A stretch of 64,000 nt of DNA. It comes from Lathyrus oleraceus. Its lineage: Eukaryota; Streptophyta; Magnoliopsida; Fabales; Fabaceae. The translations under genes and the position numbers were made by a program. The DNA lies in assembly GCF_024323335.1 (NCBI RefSeq), contig NC_066585.1, forward strand, positions 339,079,346 through 339,143,345. Reading direction: 5' to 3'. Positions 12,999-24,364 of the stretch are shown here, piece after piece. The notes below the pieces were generated by a model, which was not told where the DNA came from, made no database searches, and saw only the letters and a list, made by a program, of their open reading frames with translations. Positions within the stretch are counted from its first letter, which is position 1. Each line of letters begins with the position of its first letter.

Positions 12999-14440
12999 TG
13001 TAGCGGGGTATTCGTTACCATTAGAGATATTGACTAAATCCAAGGTAAATCCCACAAGTCGAGTCGCCACCCACTTCTATTTATCCAAAGGAATGGTTAG
13101 AAAGCGAACAAAAACCTAAAAGTTTTATCGAATCAAAAACTAGTAAAAATATCAGAGATCTGGGTAAGGGGGTTGGTAATGCATTGGGAAGGTATTAGGC
13201 ACCCAAAGCATCCTAGGTACTCCTAGGGAGCCCTTTTCACATTTGTTGTAAGGTTGTTTTTTGTGAAAATTTATTTGTGCAAACATGATTGAAGGGATGA
13301 GAAAAGCGTGTATGTTTATCTAACGTACTACTTACTAAAAGAAGGGTCAAAAGAAAATGACTCGCACGGATGTCGCATCCACTGCATATGTATCTCATCT
13401 GAATCTGAGAATCTAAGTCTTCGTAGCTCGGCTACCTATGGGTTAAGGATGAGTGTGCTCGCTAAGACATCGCGTCTTATGCCTACGTATCTCATCTGGG
13501 ATGAAAATCAGAGCAAAACGTAGTTCGACCAACTACGGGGTAAGGGTTGTGTTTTGGGATGAACGACGTTACTACGCAATCTACCGGATCCTCGACCTTT
13601 TGAGACTTACTCGTCTGTAGTAGAAGGAGATAATGTGTTCTTAGGAGAAGAAAAATCAATGAGTTTGGGGTGTTTAGGGATGCTCATGCAAAAAGGCAGT
13701 CCTAGATGAAGGAACCGCGCTACCTTAGATGACATGCCACGAGAGGCTATACGAAACCTAAGAAATCGGTAACATGCGGGAAAAGTAAAGGGATCGAGAG
13801 ATCTACCGTACGGATAAAGATCCGAAGTAACAACAATTAGATAAATAAGAAACCCAAAGACTCTTCCAAGCTAAACACCATCAAAGAAAGTGAGTCAGTA
13901 CAGGTAATCGGAATAGACCTCCAGGTGGTACCCCACAAATAAAGTGGAACACCAAGCAAGCTATCCCTGAAGAGTATGTGAGCCCTCACAAAACAAAACT
14001 CAACAAACAGGTTAGAGAAACAGGATAGGCTAATCAAGAGTTGCCCCTAAATCAAAATGTAACCACATGAATCATGCCATTAAAATTCACAAAAAGCTCA
14101 CAAAAAGCAACCAGGGGTAGGAGGCCTAAACCTCTTGTCAAACACATGCATCAAAAGGGTATCAAATTCATCCATAATACCTCATACATTCAGAGCATTC
14201 AAATTAAAAGCATAAAGTAATGAGAATAAGGCAAACCTGACTGGAGAGATCGAATGAAATTGAATTGCCCAGTTGGGTTTGCAAAGAAATTTGAGGGTTT
14301 ATATGAGATGGAATTGGCTCTTTGCAGATGAGTTCTCTTCAGTCTCTCGAGGTTGCTCTGAACTCTGTTAGCTCTTCTCTCACTATCTTTTCCCTGCCAG
14401 GGTAATAGGAATAGAATTCCTTTTGTTTCACTGAAACTCT

Positions 14441-14450
14441 GAATTTATAA
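14441..14450 (-). promoter_or_regulatory. Putative TATA box of C 3' LTR
   Basis: TTATAAATTC on the minus strand, repeated at about 26709-26718 in the 5' LTR. The GC-rich palindrome cluster at 14553-14680 lies just upstream in the direction of transcription. Confidence 0.5.
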
Positions 14451-14552
14451 CCTGATTTTTGTGGACCTGTGGGCTCAAATGAGAGTGGCCCAAGTCCAAA
14501 AAATTTTTGTTATATTTTATTTATTTATTTATTTATTTTTATTTTTTTTAAA

Positions 14553-14685
14553 CACGTGGGCTTCGCCTAGCGAGCATGACAGTTCAAGAAATTCCTCTGA
14601 GCGTAGGTGATTCTGGTGGCTTTTCTTGGGACTCGCTAGGCGACCCATTCTGCTCGCCTAGCGAGCATGACAGCTCATGAACAAA
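14553..14685. promoter_or_regulatory. GC-rich palindrome cluster upstream of TATA (C 3' LTR)
   Basis: An otherwise AT-rich LTR here carries ACACGTGG (G-box core CACGTG), TTCGCCTAGCGAGCATGACAG, TCGCTAGGCGA and TGCTCGCCTAGCGAGCA. The last is a palindrome with 7-bp arms around CTA. The same set is at 26839-26965 in the other C LTR, and a related set is in LTR E (58676-58752, 59231-59330). The location upstream of the TATA box suggests protein-binding sites; this is an inference. Confidence 0.5.
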
Positions 14686-15045
14686 CTTTTGCTCCTTCAA
14701 GATTAACGTTTTGACTGACGAATAGACCCCATTTGAACCTATTGGAAGTATCTCAACCCATTCCCTTGTGTTGACTGATCATCTAAATAGAACCCACAAA
14801 GTGTCTTGGATGATACTCAAGCTTCAAACAAAAGATGTTAGTGACACATTTTTGTGCTTTTGGTTAGTAAACAAAAGTAAGAGAAACAATGATGTATAAT
14901 TCAAGCATGCTTGGTGATCTCAAATTAATCACAAGGAGTCCCACCCAAAGGCAAAGGGAACCAAGATGCTAAAGATCCTTGAGGCAATGCAAATGCAATG
15001 TTATGATGCCATGAGGGATCTTAGGGTCAAAATTAGGGTCTTACA

Positions 15046-15060
15046 GATGCCCCTATTTAA
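15046..15060 (-). promoter_or_regulatory. PPT of element C
   Basis: TTAAATAGGGGCATC on the minus strand directly adjoins the LTR start at 15045. An inverted repeat, TTCGTCTC (15095-15102) and GAGACGAA (15135-15142), lies 35 bases away and is conserved in element B. Confidence 0.75.
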
Positions 15061-17630
15061 GGTCATTCTAGCAGGAGAAGTGAAGGTTAAAATCTTCGTC
15101 TCGACGGGGTAGAATGGGCTTAAACAATAACAAAGAGACGAATTTTGGTCCCTAAGAGACCTCATGATGCAAATGTAGGTATGAAAAATGGTAGCACTCT
15201 GTGGAGATATGTGTCCACAAAAGCAAAGAAATCAGAAGCCACTGATAATCCATATGAGCAATTCACTCCATGGGACCAAGACCCTGGGGACTCTCCTGGG
15301 GATAGAAAAGGGATAAAAATGCGCGAGCAGGTCACGACTCAAAGCGTGGGGAACAGAATTCCAAAGGGAAAAGATCCAATGGAAAGACTCGAGTTGACTC
15401 GAAGATGCATGTATTGGGGAATATGCCAATACAGCAAAAACTATCCACAACAGATACTTCGGAGAAAATCCGGATGAAAACAATCCACTAAGGGACTTCG
15501 CTGGGGATGTCCACAAGGACACTCCTAGGGAAGCAACGGGACGAGGTAGGTTACTGGGTAATAAGCTCAAGGAGACATGTGATCTGAACGCCAGGTATGA
15601 GGGTGAGAGATACAACATGCTCAGGAAGAGATGAATATCCATGACCGGTATAAGGGTGAGAGATATCAAAACTTCAAAACGTCAGAGGAAAACCTAAAAG
15701 GTATACTTTAACTCAGGGATTCTGACTCCACAGGGGACAAAAAGTCATAATAGGGAGCAGAGAGGAAGGAACACCAGGGATACCGGTTACTGGGCATATA
15801 ATAGGTGATCAACCAAGGCGTGAATTAGGGAATATTCCCAAAACACTCATCATCCAAAAGAGGGCTAAAAGCAAACTCGATTACAGGATGGATATTCGAC
15901 TCCACAAAGGGGATATGAATCTTACTCAACTGGGGAAGAACAAAAGGCTTCAGACCCGAGAGTGCATGAGATATACTATTTATTACCGTTAGAACGTAGA
16001 TAATATACTCGTATGGACGATTATCCACAACCGGTTACTGGGTTAATAAAGGATAAATCGACCGAAAAGAAAAGGCATCGGGATACCGAAACTAGGTATA
16101 TAATGATGACCAATTCAGGGGAGAAACAATCGTTACCAACAACAACAAGGTAGATGAGAGATGACCCGCTGGGGATAAATTGCGTAATCAGGGCAATTAT
16201 CCAAGCAGATGAGGGGATATCATCACCGAATATTGGATGAAGATAACTGTCACCAATTAAAGATGAGCAAAAATGGTTACTCTGCAAAAAGGGAAGAAAT
16301 AGGGTTTACAACTACCGGTATGAGGGTAGAGAAACACAGACTCCGCCGGGGATAATAATTACTAATTATTGAGCAATTATTCATTTACCACGGGGAAACA
16401 GGAAAAGAGTCTCAATAGATCGATCTAGGATCAAACTAGATAGGCACACCAAATCAAGACTTATCCCGGTGGGGATATAACTCAATGGGGAAAACCATCC
16501 CAGTATATGTGTTGGGAAGGAACAAAAACAATCAACATCCACGAGGATATAACCTGGTGGGGAATATGGAAGAAAGGATAGACGTTTTCTGCTTATGGAG
16601 ATGACTCTATATGGAGAGATCAGACACACACATCTGCTCGGGGAAGTATATCACCAAATAGCAGGAGACAGCAAATAACGATATATGGCAAAGAATGCAA
16701 CATGAATATATGAATGTTATAATTATGCATGAATATGCGTGGTTTATGTATGATGTATGCTGACAGACAGACATATCTAACACAACCAGGTCCAGGAATC
16801 AACCACCCGGTACTACATCTCAAGAGAGAAAGCCAAGTTCACCGGGGAGTATCCAATCTGCTGGGGATCAGAGATACCAGGAAGCAAAGAACTCTGCAAG
16901 GGATGAATCATCAATCATTCCAGCTGGGGACGAGAGTTATCACAGACAAGGTCCACCACACCAACAACTCTACTGGGGAATCTATCCGAGGAGATAAAGG
17001 ATTTATCGGGATCAACCACCAAATGTCGCTCTTGCCCAAAGAGATCCAAGTTGCTGAGGAAGAAAGATTGCTACTCTGCTGAAGGGAAGAGAGATGACTC
17101 TCAACAAGCAATCCACTTGGTAGGATAAACCACAAGGGGTTCCGGAGGGAGGAGATACAGTCATGCCAGGAATATGGACAAAAATCTTACCCTGTTGGGG
17201 ATCGTACCACCCTTGGGAGAGCACTGAGGATCTCCTAAGTATCCTTTCGTCATTGTGAATGTTCACTTTGTTTAAAAACAAATTATAAAAAATTTGATCG
17301 TTTAAAACAATGATATTTTCTTAATCAAAACATGCAAAAAAATTGTTGAATAGAAACAAATAAGAGTGTCAATAATTGGATAAAAGGCTCAAATTTATTT
17401 GATAGAATGGTAGTCTGCGAATGGCAAGACTCCATAGATCTTTACAAATTTGAAATTGGTGATATATATTGGAAAAGGGCTACATTGAACATAATGACCA
17501 TTTCTCCACCAATTCTGAATCCGATGTATTTGAAGCTTTGGCTGATAATGAACAAGGATCTCTAACGGACGACAGTTGTAGAACAAAGTCTTGTCAGGAT
17601 GCAGTTACTTGCCAAATCCCTAATTTTTGC

Positions 17631-17790
17631 CTAGATTGTCCCTGGATGAGGTACTCAATTTAGCGGGATACATATATCATTATTATATATTTTTTGTGTC
17701 TCTAACTTTTGCCTGGATCGCCCTTTCGGGTTTTCAATCCACCGAGACGCTCATTTTTGCCTAAGCCGCCCTTTCGGGTTTTCAACTTAG
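17631..17790 (-). other. Tandem hairpin array after integrase stop, element C
   Basis: Hairpin 1 is at 17761-17790 (CTAAG/CTTAG outer stem, CCC-GAAA-GGG inner). Hairpin 2 is at 17714-17741 (TGGAT/ATCCA, same inner). Hairpin 3 is at 17631-17663 (CTAGATTG with CAATTTAG, one mismatch). The inner stem of hairpin 3 is degraded compared with A and B. Confidence 0.7.
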
Positions 17791-17812
17791 CGAGCTATCA
17801 GTTTTTATTTTT

Positions 17813-19042
17813 TTAGGCGAAGTATTTCTTGACTGCATCTGAATTCACAGGACGAGTGAAATCTTCCCCATCCATAGTTGTAAGTATCAAAGCACCGCCT
17901 GAAAAGGCTCTCTTAACAACATACAGGCCCTCATAGTTTGGAGTCCACTTGCCCCTGGAATCGGGCGCGAAAGACAAGACTTTATTGAGCACAAGGTCAC
18001 CTTCTCGGAACACACGAGGCTTAACCTTCTTATCAAAAGCTTTCTTCATCCTCTGTTGATATAACTGACCGTGGCACATGGCAATCAATCTCTTCTCTTC
18101 AATCAAATTCAACTGGTCATAACGACTCTGAACCCATTCAGCATCAGTCAACTTGGCTTCCATAAAAACACGTAATGATGGGATCTCAACCTCCGATCTT
18201 GACTTAGCGATCATATCGTCAACGTAAACCTCAATCTCCTTGTGCATCATATCATGAAACAAGGTGGTCATAGCTCGTTGATACGTGGCTCCGACATTCT
18301 TCAAACCGAAGGGCATCACTCGATAACAGAATGTTCCCCAAGGTGTGATGAATGTTGTCTTCTCCATATCCTCGGGTGCCATTTTAATCTGATTATATCC
18401 GGAAAATCCATCCATAAACGAGAAGACTTTGAATTTAGCTGTATTGTCTACCAACATATCAATATGTGGTAGAGGGAAATCATCTTTCGGACTAGCTTTA
18501 TTCAAGTCTCTATAGTCCACACACATCCGGACTTTTCCATCTTTCTTAGGCACGGGCACAATATTGGCCACCCATTAAGGATATGTAGAAGTCACCAGAA
18601 ACCCCGCATCGATTTGCTTCTGAACTTCCTCTTTGATCTTCACTTCCATATCAGGATGAGTTCTTCTGAGTTTCTGCTTCACAGGCATGCACTCAGGCTT
18701 TAGAGGTAGGAAATGTTGCATAATATCAGTATCTAGACCAGGCATGTCTTTATATGACCAGGCAAAGACGTCAACATATTCTCGTAGCAACTTAATCAAC
18801 CCCTTCTTAACAGATTCTTCTAGAAGTGCCCCAATCTTTATCTCTCGCACACAATCTTCAGACCCCAAGTTGACTATTTCCAAATTCTCAAGATGCGGCT
18901 GAATGATCTTCTCTTCATGCTCAAGTAGTCGGGTGATCTCATCGGGAATCTCTTCAACATCATCTTCCTCTACCTCAAATACAGGGAATTCAAAATTGGG
19001 AGATGGTGTTGGGTCATTATGTTCAATGGGTTTAGAAATCAA
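17813..19042 (-). pseudogene. pol: Element C RT-integrase deletion fusion
   Basis: Exon 2 of pol on the minus strand. It starts after the intron with an EHNDPTPSPNFEFPVFEVEE segment, continues through the RT fingers/palm (MCVDYRDLNKASPKDDFPLP) to EVYVDDMIAKSR, then jumps in frame to the integrase C-terminal region (SEVEIPSLRVFMEAKLTDAE) and ends VKKYFA. Compared with B, about 2.2 kb is missing near 18190: the RT thumb/connection, RNase H, and the integrase zinc finger and catalytic core. The join lies at a short shared GGARGTKGA stretch. A nonsense codon (TAA replacing CAA) at 18572-18574 breaks the frame before MANIVPVPKKDGK. It cannot make active RNase H or integrase. Confidence 0.92.
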
Positions 19043-19306
19043 CTTGCATAATGATTTTTGGATATGAAAAGCTTTAGAATTCAAACAAGGCAAATCATTA
19101 TGCAGATGAAAAGATTGATTTTATTCTATTTTTAGGGTTTTATGTGATCACCAATTTCATGCAAAAGCGAAAAGGGAAAATAAATGGAAAAACAAACATT
19201 TAACATGAATTTATTGAATGAAAATATCATTGTATTTATGCGCCATCAATGTCATCACTCCTCCTTTTGGCATGGGAGAAGGGTCTTCAAACAAAGTGAT
19301 CATTAC
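19043..19306 (-). other. Ogre intron in element C
   Basis: Ogre elements are known to carry an intron between protease and RT. On the minus strand the donor is AT|GTAATG (19306-19305) and the acceptor region reads TTATGCAAG (AG at 19044-19043). B and A have TTATGCAG|G here. The C change (GCAGG to GCAAG) shifts the usable AG by one base, so splicing would put exon 2 out of frame. The protease stop TAA lies in the donor. Confidence 0.75.
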
Positions 19307-21270
19307 ATTGACTTATGGACAACTGTTGGAATATCCACAGCAACCCAATTGTTGCAGACCCCTCCAGGGATGATGAAATTGCCAGAATCCTTTGTATCTT
19401 CTTCTAAAACGGCAGCAACCTCCTCATCTAGACCAGTGTGGATGAAACCTCCACTCTTGAATAACCCTTGCTTGTTGAAAGTACCAGAAGAAAAACCTAT
19501 GCCATCCCGGGACTCATTGTCTTCTAACTCAATCATTTTTCCTAAACCAGTGGTTGCACCACGCTCAATGGCCAACTTTGCATCTTTGTAGGAAGCAAAT
19601 GAAGGAGTTCTCTTCTCAATAGGCTCAGCAATGGATAATGCTTGGAAAGGAGTTCCAACTTCAACCTCAGCATCTATATAAGAGAAGGAAGACAAATGGC
19701 TAACCAGGAGAGCCCTTTCTCCCCCTACCACCACCAGCTTCTTGTTTTTCACGAATTTCAATTTTTGGTGTAGGGTGGACGTCACGGCGCCTGCCTCGTG
19801 AATCCATGGTCTGCCTAAGAGACAACTATACGATGGGTGAATATCCATAGCCTGGAAGGTAATCTGGAAATCACTTGGTCCGATCTTGATTGGGAGATCA
19901 ACTTCCCCAATCACAGTTTTGCGAGACCCATCGAAAGCCTTTCTAACTACCCCACTCTGCCTCATGGGAGGCCCTTGATATGATAGCTTTGAGAGAGTGG
20001 ACTTTGGCAATACGTTCAATGATGACCCGGTGTCCACCAGCACATTGGACATGGCGTCGTCTTTGCAATTCATAGATATGTGTAAAGCCAAGTTGTGGTC
20101 TCTTCCCTCCTCAGGGAGATCAGAGTCACAAAAGCTCAGGTTATTACAGGCAGTAATGTTTGCAACAATGCTATCGAATTGCTCCAAAGTGACATCGTGA
20201 TCCACATATGCCACATCCAACACCTTCTGCAGAGCCTCTCGGTGTGGTTCTGAATTTAAGAGTAAGGATAACACAAATATTTTGGATGGCGTTTGTAGAA
20301 GTTGGTCTACAACATTGTACTCGCTCCTTTTGATGAGTCTCAGCATCTCATCACAGTCTTCTTTCTCATTGCCACTCGGGCCAACAGAAGTAGGAGTTTT
20401 CAGTACGGAGGAGGGCTTAACAGCAAGTGCCGGATTTGGAGAATTCACAGCGTTCCCGATCGGGCGTTCAACAAAGTCAGCATTAATTTGAGGCTTCGGC
20501 GGTGCTAAAAATACACGGCCACTACGGGTCAAACCGCTAACATCGACAATATTCACACCAGAAGAAGAGGGCAAGGACACCTCTTTCCCATTCTCTACTG
20601 CTACGGCGTTGTAGCGATAGGGAACTGCCTTTTCAGAAGAGTAAGGCACAGGACCAGCAGGCTTAATGATCAGAGCGGGAGAAGCCTTCTGCTTGCTACC
20701 ATTGTACTTGACGATAACAGGCTCGGGTATCCGGAACACTGGGGAAATCACGTTGACCTCAGGCTCATTTTCATCAACATTCCTGTTTTGAAGGATCTCA
20801 ATAACTCCTTCGTCCAGCATTTCCTGAACATCCTTGCGCACCTGGCAACAACCCAATCGGTTAACAGAGCAGACTCGGCATCTATCATGGTCATGCTCAT
20901 AATGACTGTAGTCACACAACAAACGATGCATCTGGACCAAAGACTGTCGAATATGACTGACATATTTGACCTTGTATTTTCCAGGGCAACCTTGGACCAT
21001 GTTGACAGATTTCCCATGCTCGGGCAATGGGTTCTTCTTCACATTAGGGCCTACGTCCTCAAAACATAGAATACCACGCCTCACAAGGTCTTGAACCTTG
21101 GTCTTCAAAGGGTAACAATTCTCTACGTCGTGGCCGGGAGCACCAGAATGGTAAACACAATGTAACTCGGACTTATACAACCACTGGGGGTTAGCAGGTA
21201 TAGCCAGTGGGTCTCTCGGAGTAATCAGCTTCCTTTCTATTAAAGAGGGATATAACTCTGCGTACGTCAT
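19303..21270 (-). pseudogene. pro: Element C gag-protease, protease part
   Basis: A 655-residue open frame on the minus strand, the 3' part of the gag-pro gene. Near its start is a zinc-knuckle-like motif, CVYHSGAPGHDVENC (C-X2-H-X5-H-X4-C), followed by a basic linker. The aspartic protease active site is LVDTGSSLNVLPKS, with a downstream LLGRPWIHEAG segment, both typical of Ty3/gypsy proteases. It ends at TAA inside the splice donor. The protease part itself looks intact, but the upstream frame is broken between 21271 and 21624, so I call the gene a pseudogene. Gag-pro is normally one frame with the gag ORF at 21625-22671. Confidence 0.85.
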
Positions 21271-21624
21271 AGGAATAGGATCGAAGGTGACCCTTTTCCT
21301 CTCGTAACTCGTGCTGGTTTGATTACTGTTTCGAGGCTGATAGGCCTGCTGCTGCGGTCGGTGCTGTTGTTGCTGATATTACGGATGTGGTTGCTGATTG
21401 TTACTATGTTGCTGATACTATTGATTATCTCTAAAGACAGGTGCTATATGAGCCACCTGGTGCTGGTTACTGGCGGGACACACAGTCTTCCTCCTCACAG
21501 AGGGTCTTCTTGGTTTCTCATGGGAGATCACAGCATGTGCCTCTTCATCTTTTTTCTTCGCAAACGACCCATAACGTTTGGTAGAAGAGCCTTCTTCTCC
21601 GGTCAGACGTCCTTCTCTAACCCC

Positions 21625-22671
21625 TTATTCTAGACGCATCCCCATATTCACCATCTCGGTGAAGTCAGAGGGAGTGCTAGCAATCATCCGCTCATAATAA
21701 AAAGAACTTAAAGTCTTCAAAAAGATCTTAGTCATCTCTTTCTCTTCTAGCGGAGGCACGATTTGTGCTGCCACCTCTCGCCACCTCTGGGCGTACTCCT
21801 TAAATGTTTCTTTATACTTCTGGGACATGGCTCTCAATTGATCTCTATCGGGAGCCATATCCACGTTGTACTTGTACTTCTTGACGAAGGCTTCGCCGAG
21901 ATCATTGAAGGATCGGATGTTCGTGCTGTCTAAACCCATGTACCAACGCAAAGCGGCACCGGACAGACTGCCTTGAAAGTAGTGGATGAGTAGTTGGTCA
22001 TTATCGGTTTGAGTTGACATCTTCCTGGCATGCATGACCAGGTGGCTGAGAGGACAAGTATTTCCTTTGTACTTTTCAAAATCAGGGACCTTGAATTTCA
22101 CGGGGATCTTCACATTTGGAACCAAGCAGAGTTCGGCAGCAGACTTGCCGAAAAGATCCTTCCCTCTGAGAGTTTTCAATTCTTTGCGAAGCTCAAGAAA
22201 TTGATCGTTCATAGCATCCATCTTCTCATAAACATCTGGACCCTCAGACGGCTCAGAATGACAGATGGTATCGTCTACCCTGGGCAAAGTATGCACGACA
22301 GGAGGAGGAACGACAAGGACCGGGCTAGATGCCGACAGAGAAGCAAAGGTAGGAACAGGACCCTCAGGCATGAAATTGGGAGGCATCCCCCACGGGAACC
22401 CGATTGGCATGGCTGTTGGAACAAAGTGTGCACTGGCAGCGGGCACAGTAGAGGAGACAATCTCGGAGATAACTGTCCTCCGGGGAGGAGTTGAAGGTGT
22501 CGGAGAAGACTGGCTCTGGGCAGCCGTGAGTGACTCCATTAGGGCAGTCAATCTGGCCACTTCCTCTTTCAGCTCACGGTTCTCTTGTTCTAGGTGATCC
22601 ATCAGTCTTGAAATGTTGGCTCTAGTGTAGTACTGGTGAGTCAGCTTGTCTTCAAAATAAATGAAGGACAC
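21625..22671 (-). pseudogene. gag: Element C gag, capsid part
   Basis: Minus-strand frame of 348 residues starting MSFIYFEDKLTHQYYTR. An N-terminal coiled coil (MDHLEQENRELKEEVARLTA) is followed by a Pro/Ser/Thr-rich linker and the retrotransposon gag domain (LIHYFQGSLSGAALRWYMGL, then FKEYAQRWREVAAQIVPPL). It would form the cytoplasmic capsid. It ends at a TAA within MGMRLE-stop where B has a Glu codon (MGMRLEEGVREG), so the link to the nucleocapsid and protease is lost. The 21271-21621 interval continues the same protein with further stops in a Gln-rich stretch. Confidence 0.88.
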
Positions 22672-22913
22672 AGAGTTAGACCACAGGGCAAGGGACCGGA
22701 AACAAAACCTGCTTATGCATATGATGCATGCAATGTTTGTGCATATGATTTGTTTTTTATTTCAAAGGAACTTTAGAGTTTTATTTGAAAATTCTGGAAA
22801 TATTAAGCATTTTATCACATATGGAAATATCTCATCAAATAATATCAGGGAAAAGAAGTGCAGCATCGTCAATCATATACAAGAGAAAAGGAAAATAATC
22901 GTCTTATGGATCC

Positions 22914-24364
22914 CTAGAAACAATCATCTAAAGCTCGGGACACAGGAAGATAAGATGCGCGAAGCCTCTTCACCTCCCTCTCGTAGGCTGCCTCCATATC
23001 GGCCTTCTCTTTGGCGAGTCGATCATACCTCCTCTTCCAGAACATAGAAGACTGAGGAAGTAGAGAAGTCCATACATCATCAGGGTCATCAATAACCTGA
23101 TGCTCAAGAAACTCAATCAACGCATCTTTTCCTTAATCTGCTGAAGCAACTCTTCACGTTCACGGATCCAGGCACGTGAACGATCTTCGTCTCTCAACTC
23201 CTCTACTCCTTGATTAGGGAGGGTTGAAGGCCCAACCATAATCATAGGTGTAGGTCTCGGATACTCGTAAGGCATGAGATACTCAGACGCCCTCTTCCTA
23301 ACCCAAACAGTGTAAGGCTCCAAAGCGATGCAATTCTTAGGACCCAACTCTTTCCTTCCTTTCCTATGAATCTTGCGCCAAGCGCGGACCATCCTAGCTT
23401 TCAAGCCTTGGGGATCTTTACCATCCTGAAAGAATACACCCTCTAACAGAATGTTATTGGGTTTATCCTTTAAGGGGAACCCAAGTTGCCGACGTGCCAA
23501 AACAGGATTGTAGTTAATCCCACCACATGTACCAAGAAGAGGTACATTGGAGAATTCGCCACAAGAGTCAATAATCCGCACACCATCATACACATGGTTA
23601 TACCAAGAGATATCATCATTAGTGAGAGACATAAGTCTCGTGGACCACCGTAGACATTCCTTGTTCTCCTTGAAAGCGACCGTCTGAGGTAAGTGAGAAA
23701 TAAACCACTTATACAATAGAGGCAAACAACACACAATGGCGTCACCACCCTTTGCATTCCTCATATGCAAAGAGAAGTAGGTATCGCCCAACAGAGTCGG
23801 GACGGGATTAAGAGTAGAGAAAATCCTAATAGCGTTCACATCCACAAACTTGTCGATGTTGGGGAATAACACTAGCCCATAGATGAGAAGTACAAATATG
23901 GCCTCAAAGGCATCCTCACTCATGGCCTTCCCATATATAGTAGCTTGAGCAATGAGGAACTCAGAAGGGAGACCTTGAATTCCCCCTTTGGTAGTCATAT
24001 GAGCATCAACCAGAGAATCAACTATGTGTAACATGTCTGCTATCTCTTGAGAAGTGGGAACCCTTTCCAAGCCACTGAACGACAACTGATCCAGAACAGG
24101 TATACCCACAAGATAAGCATACTCCTCAAGGGTAGGCAAAAGCTGGAAATCCGGAAACGTGAAGCAACGGTACAAGGGATCATAAAACTGCACCAATACG
24201 CTCACCAATCCTTCACCCACCTAAGTAGTCAGAAGAGGAAGAAGCTTCCCAAAACGAGCCTTGAAACCCAAAGGATCTAATACATAGGATGTCAGATTCC
24301 TTAACTCTTTCAAATCTGGTTGCCTGAAGCTGTACTTCTTTGTATTCCTTCTTTGTCTTTCCAT
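22914..24364 (-). pseudogene. Element C ORF1
   Basis: Extra ORF upstream of gag, a hallmark of Ogre. I chose the start MERQRRNTKKYSF at 24364 because B has the homologous start MDKQRRNTKKYSF. An in-frame TAG at 24221-24223 (Gln in B) splits the protein. The long part shows LVQFYDPLYRCFTFPDFQLL and ends with basic, charged sequence. A frame change near 23117-23120 separates the last segment (22914-23120, ending VSRALDDCF). The conserved core resembles a plant domain of unknown function found in Tat-lineage ORF1 (I believe the one catalogued as DUF7745). Function is unknown. Confidence 0.8.

Larger units (their letters stand above)
12999..15045 (-). mobile_element. Element C 3' LTR
   Basis: A 2047-bp LTR that on the minus strand starts TGTAAGACCCTAATTTTG at 15045 and ends CCCGCTACA at 12999. 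The conserved LTR 3' end (low coordinates) includes GAGTCGCCA at 13071-13079, which is TGGCGACTC on the minus strand. A (TTTA)n tract near 14510-14550 is shorter than in the other LTR copy. The body (13330-14240) closely matches LTR E (about 57880-58620) and not LTR B. No gene is present. Confidence 0.92.
15046..17812 (-). other. Element C 3' untranslated block
   Basis: About 2.8 kb of non-coding sequence between the integrase stop and the PPT. It has the same three modules as B and E. The three hairpins after the stop are at 17631-17790. A band of CTGGGGAT-type units on the plus strand covers roughly 16340-17220. Short hairpin units with a constant loop are at 15550-16330, for example AACC (16029-16032) with GGTT (16041-16044), and CTACC (16312-16316) with GGTAG (16325-16329). 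AT-rich spacer fills 17230-17460. The ORFs here are chance frames. Confidence 0.7.

Noticed and set aside
15232..15669. 145-aa minus-strand ORF in C's 3' block
   Set aside because: No homology to B at the protein level in the same frame; the block evolves as non-coding repeats.
22030..22597. Plus-strand ORFs of 154 and 110 aa across gag of element C
   Set aside because: Antisense shadows of the gag coding frame.
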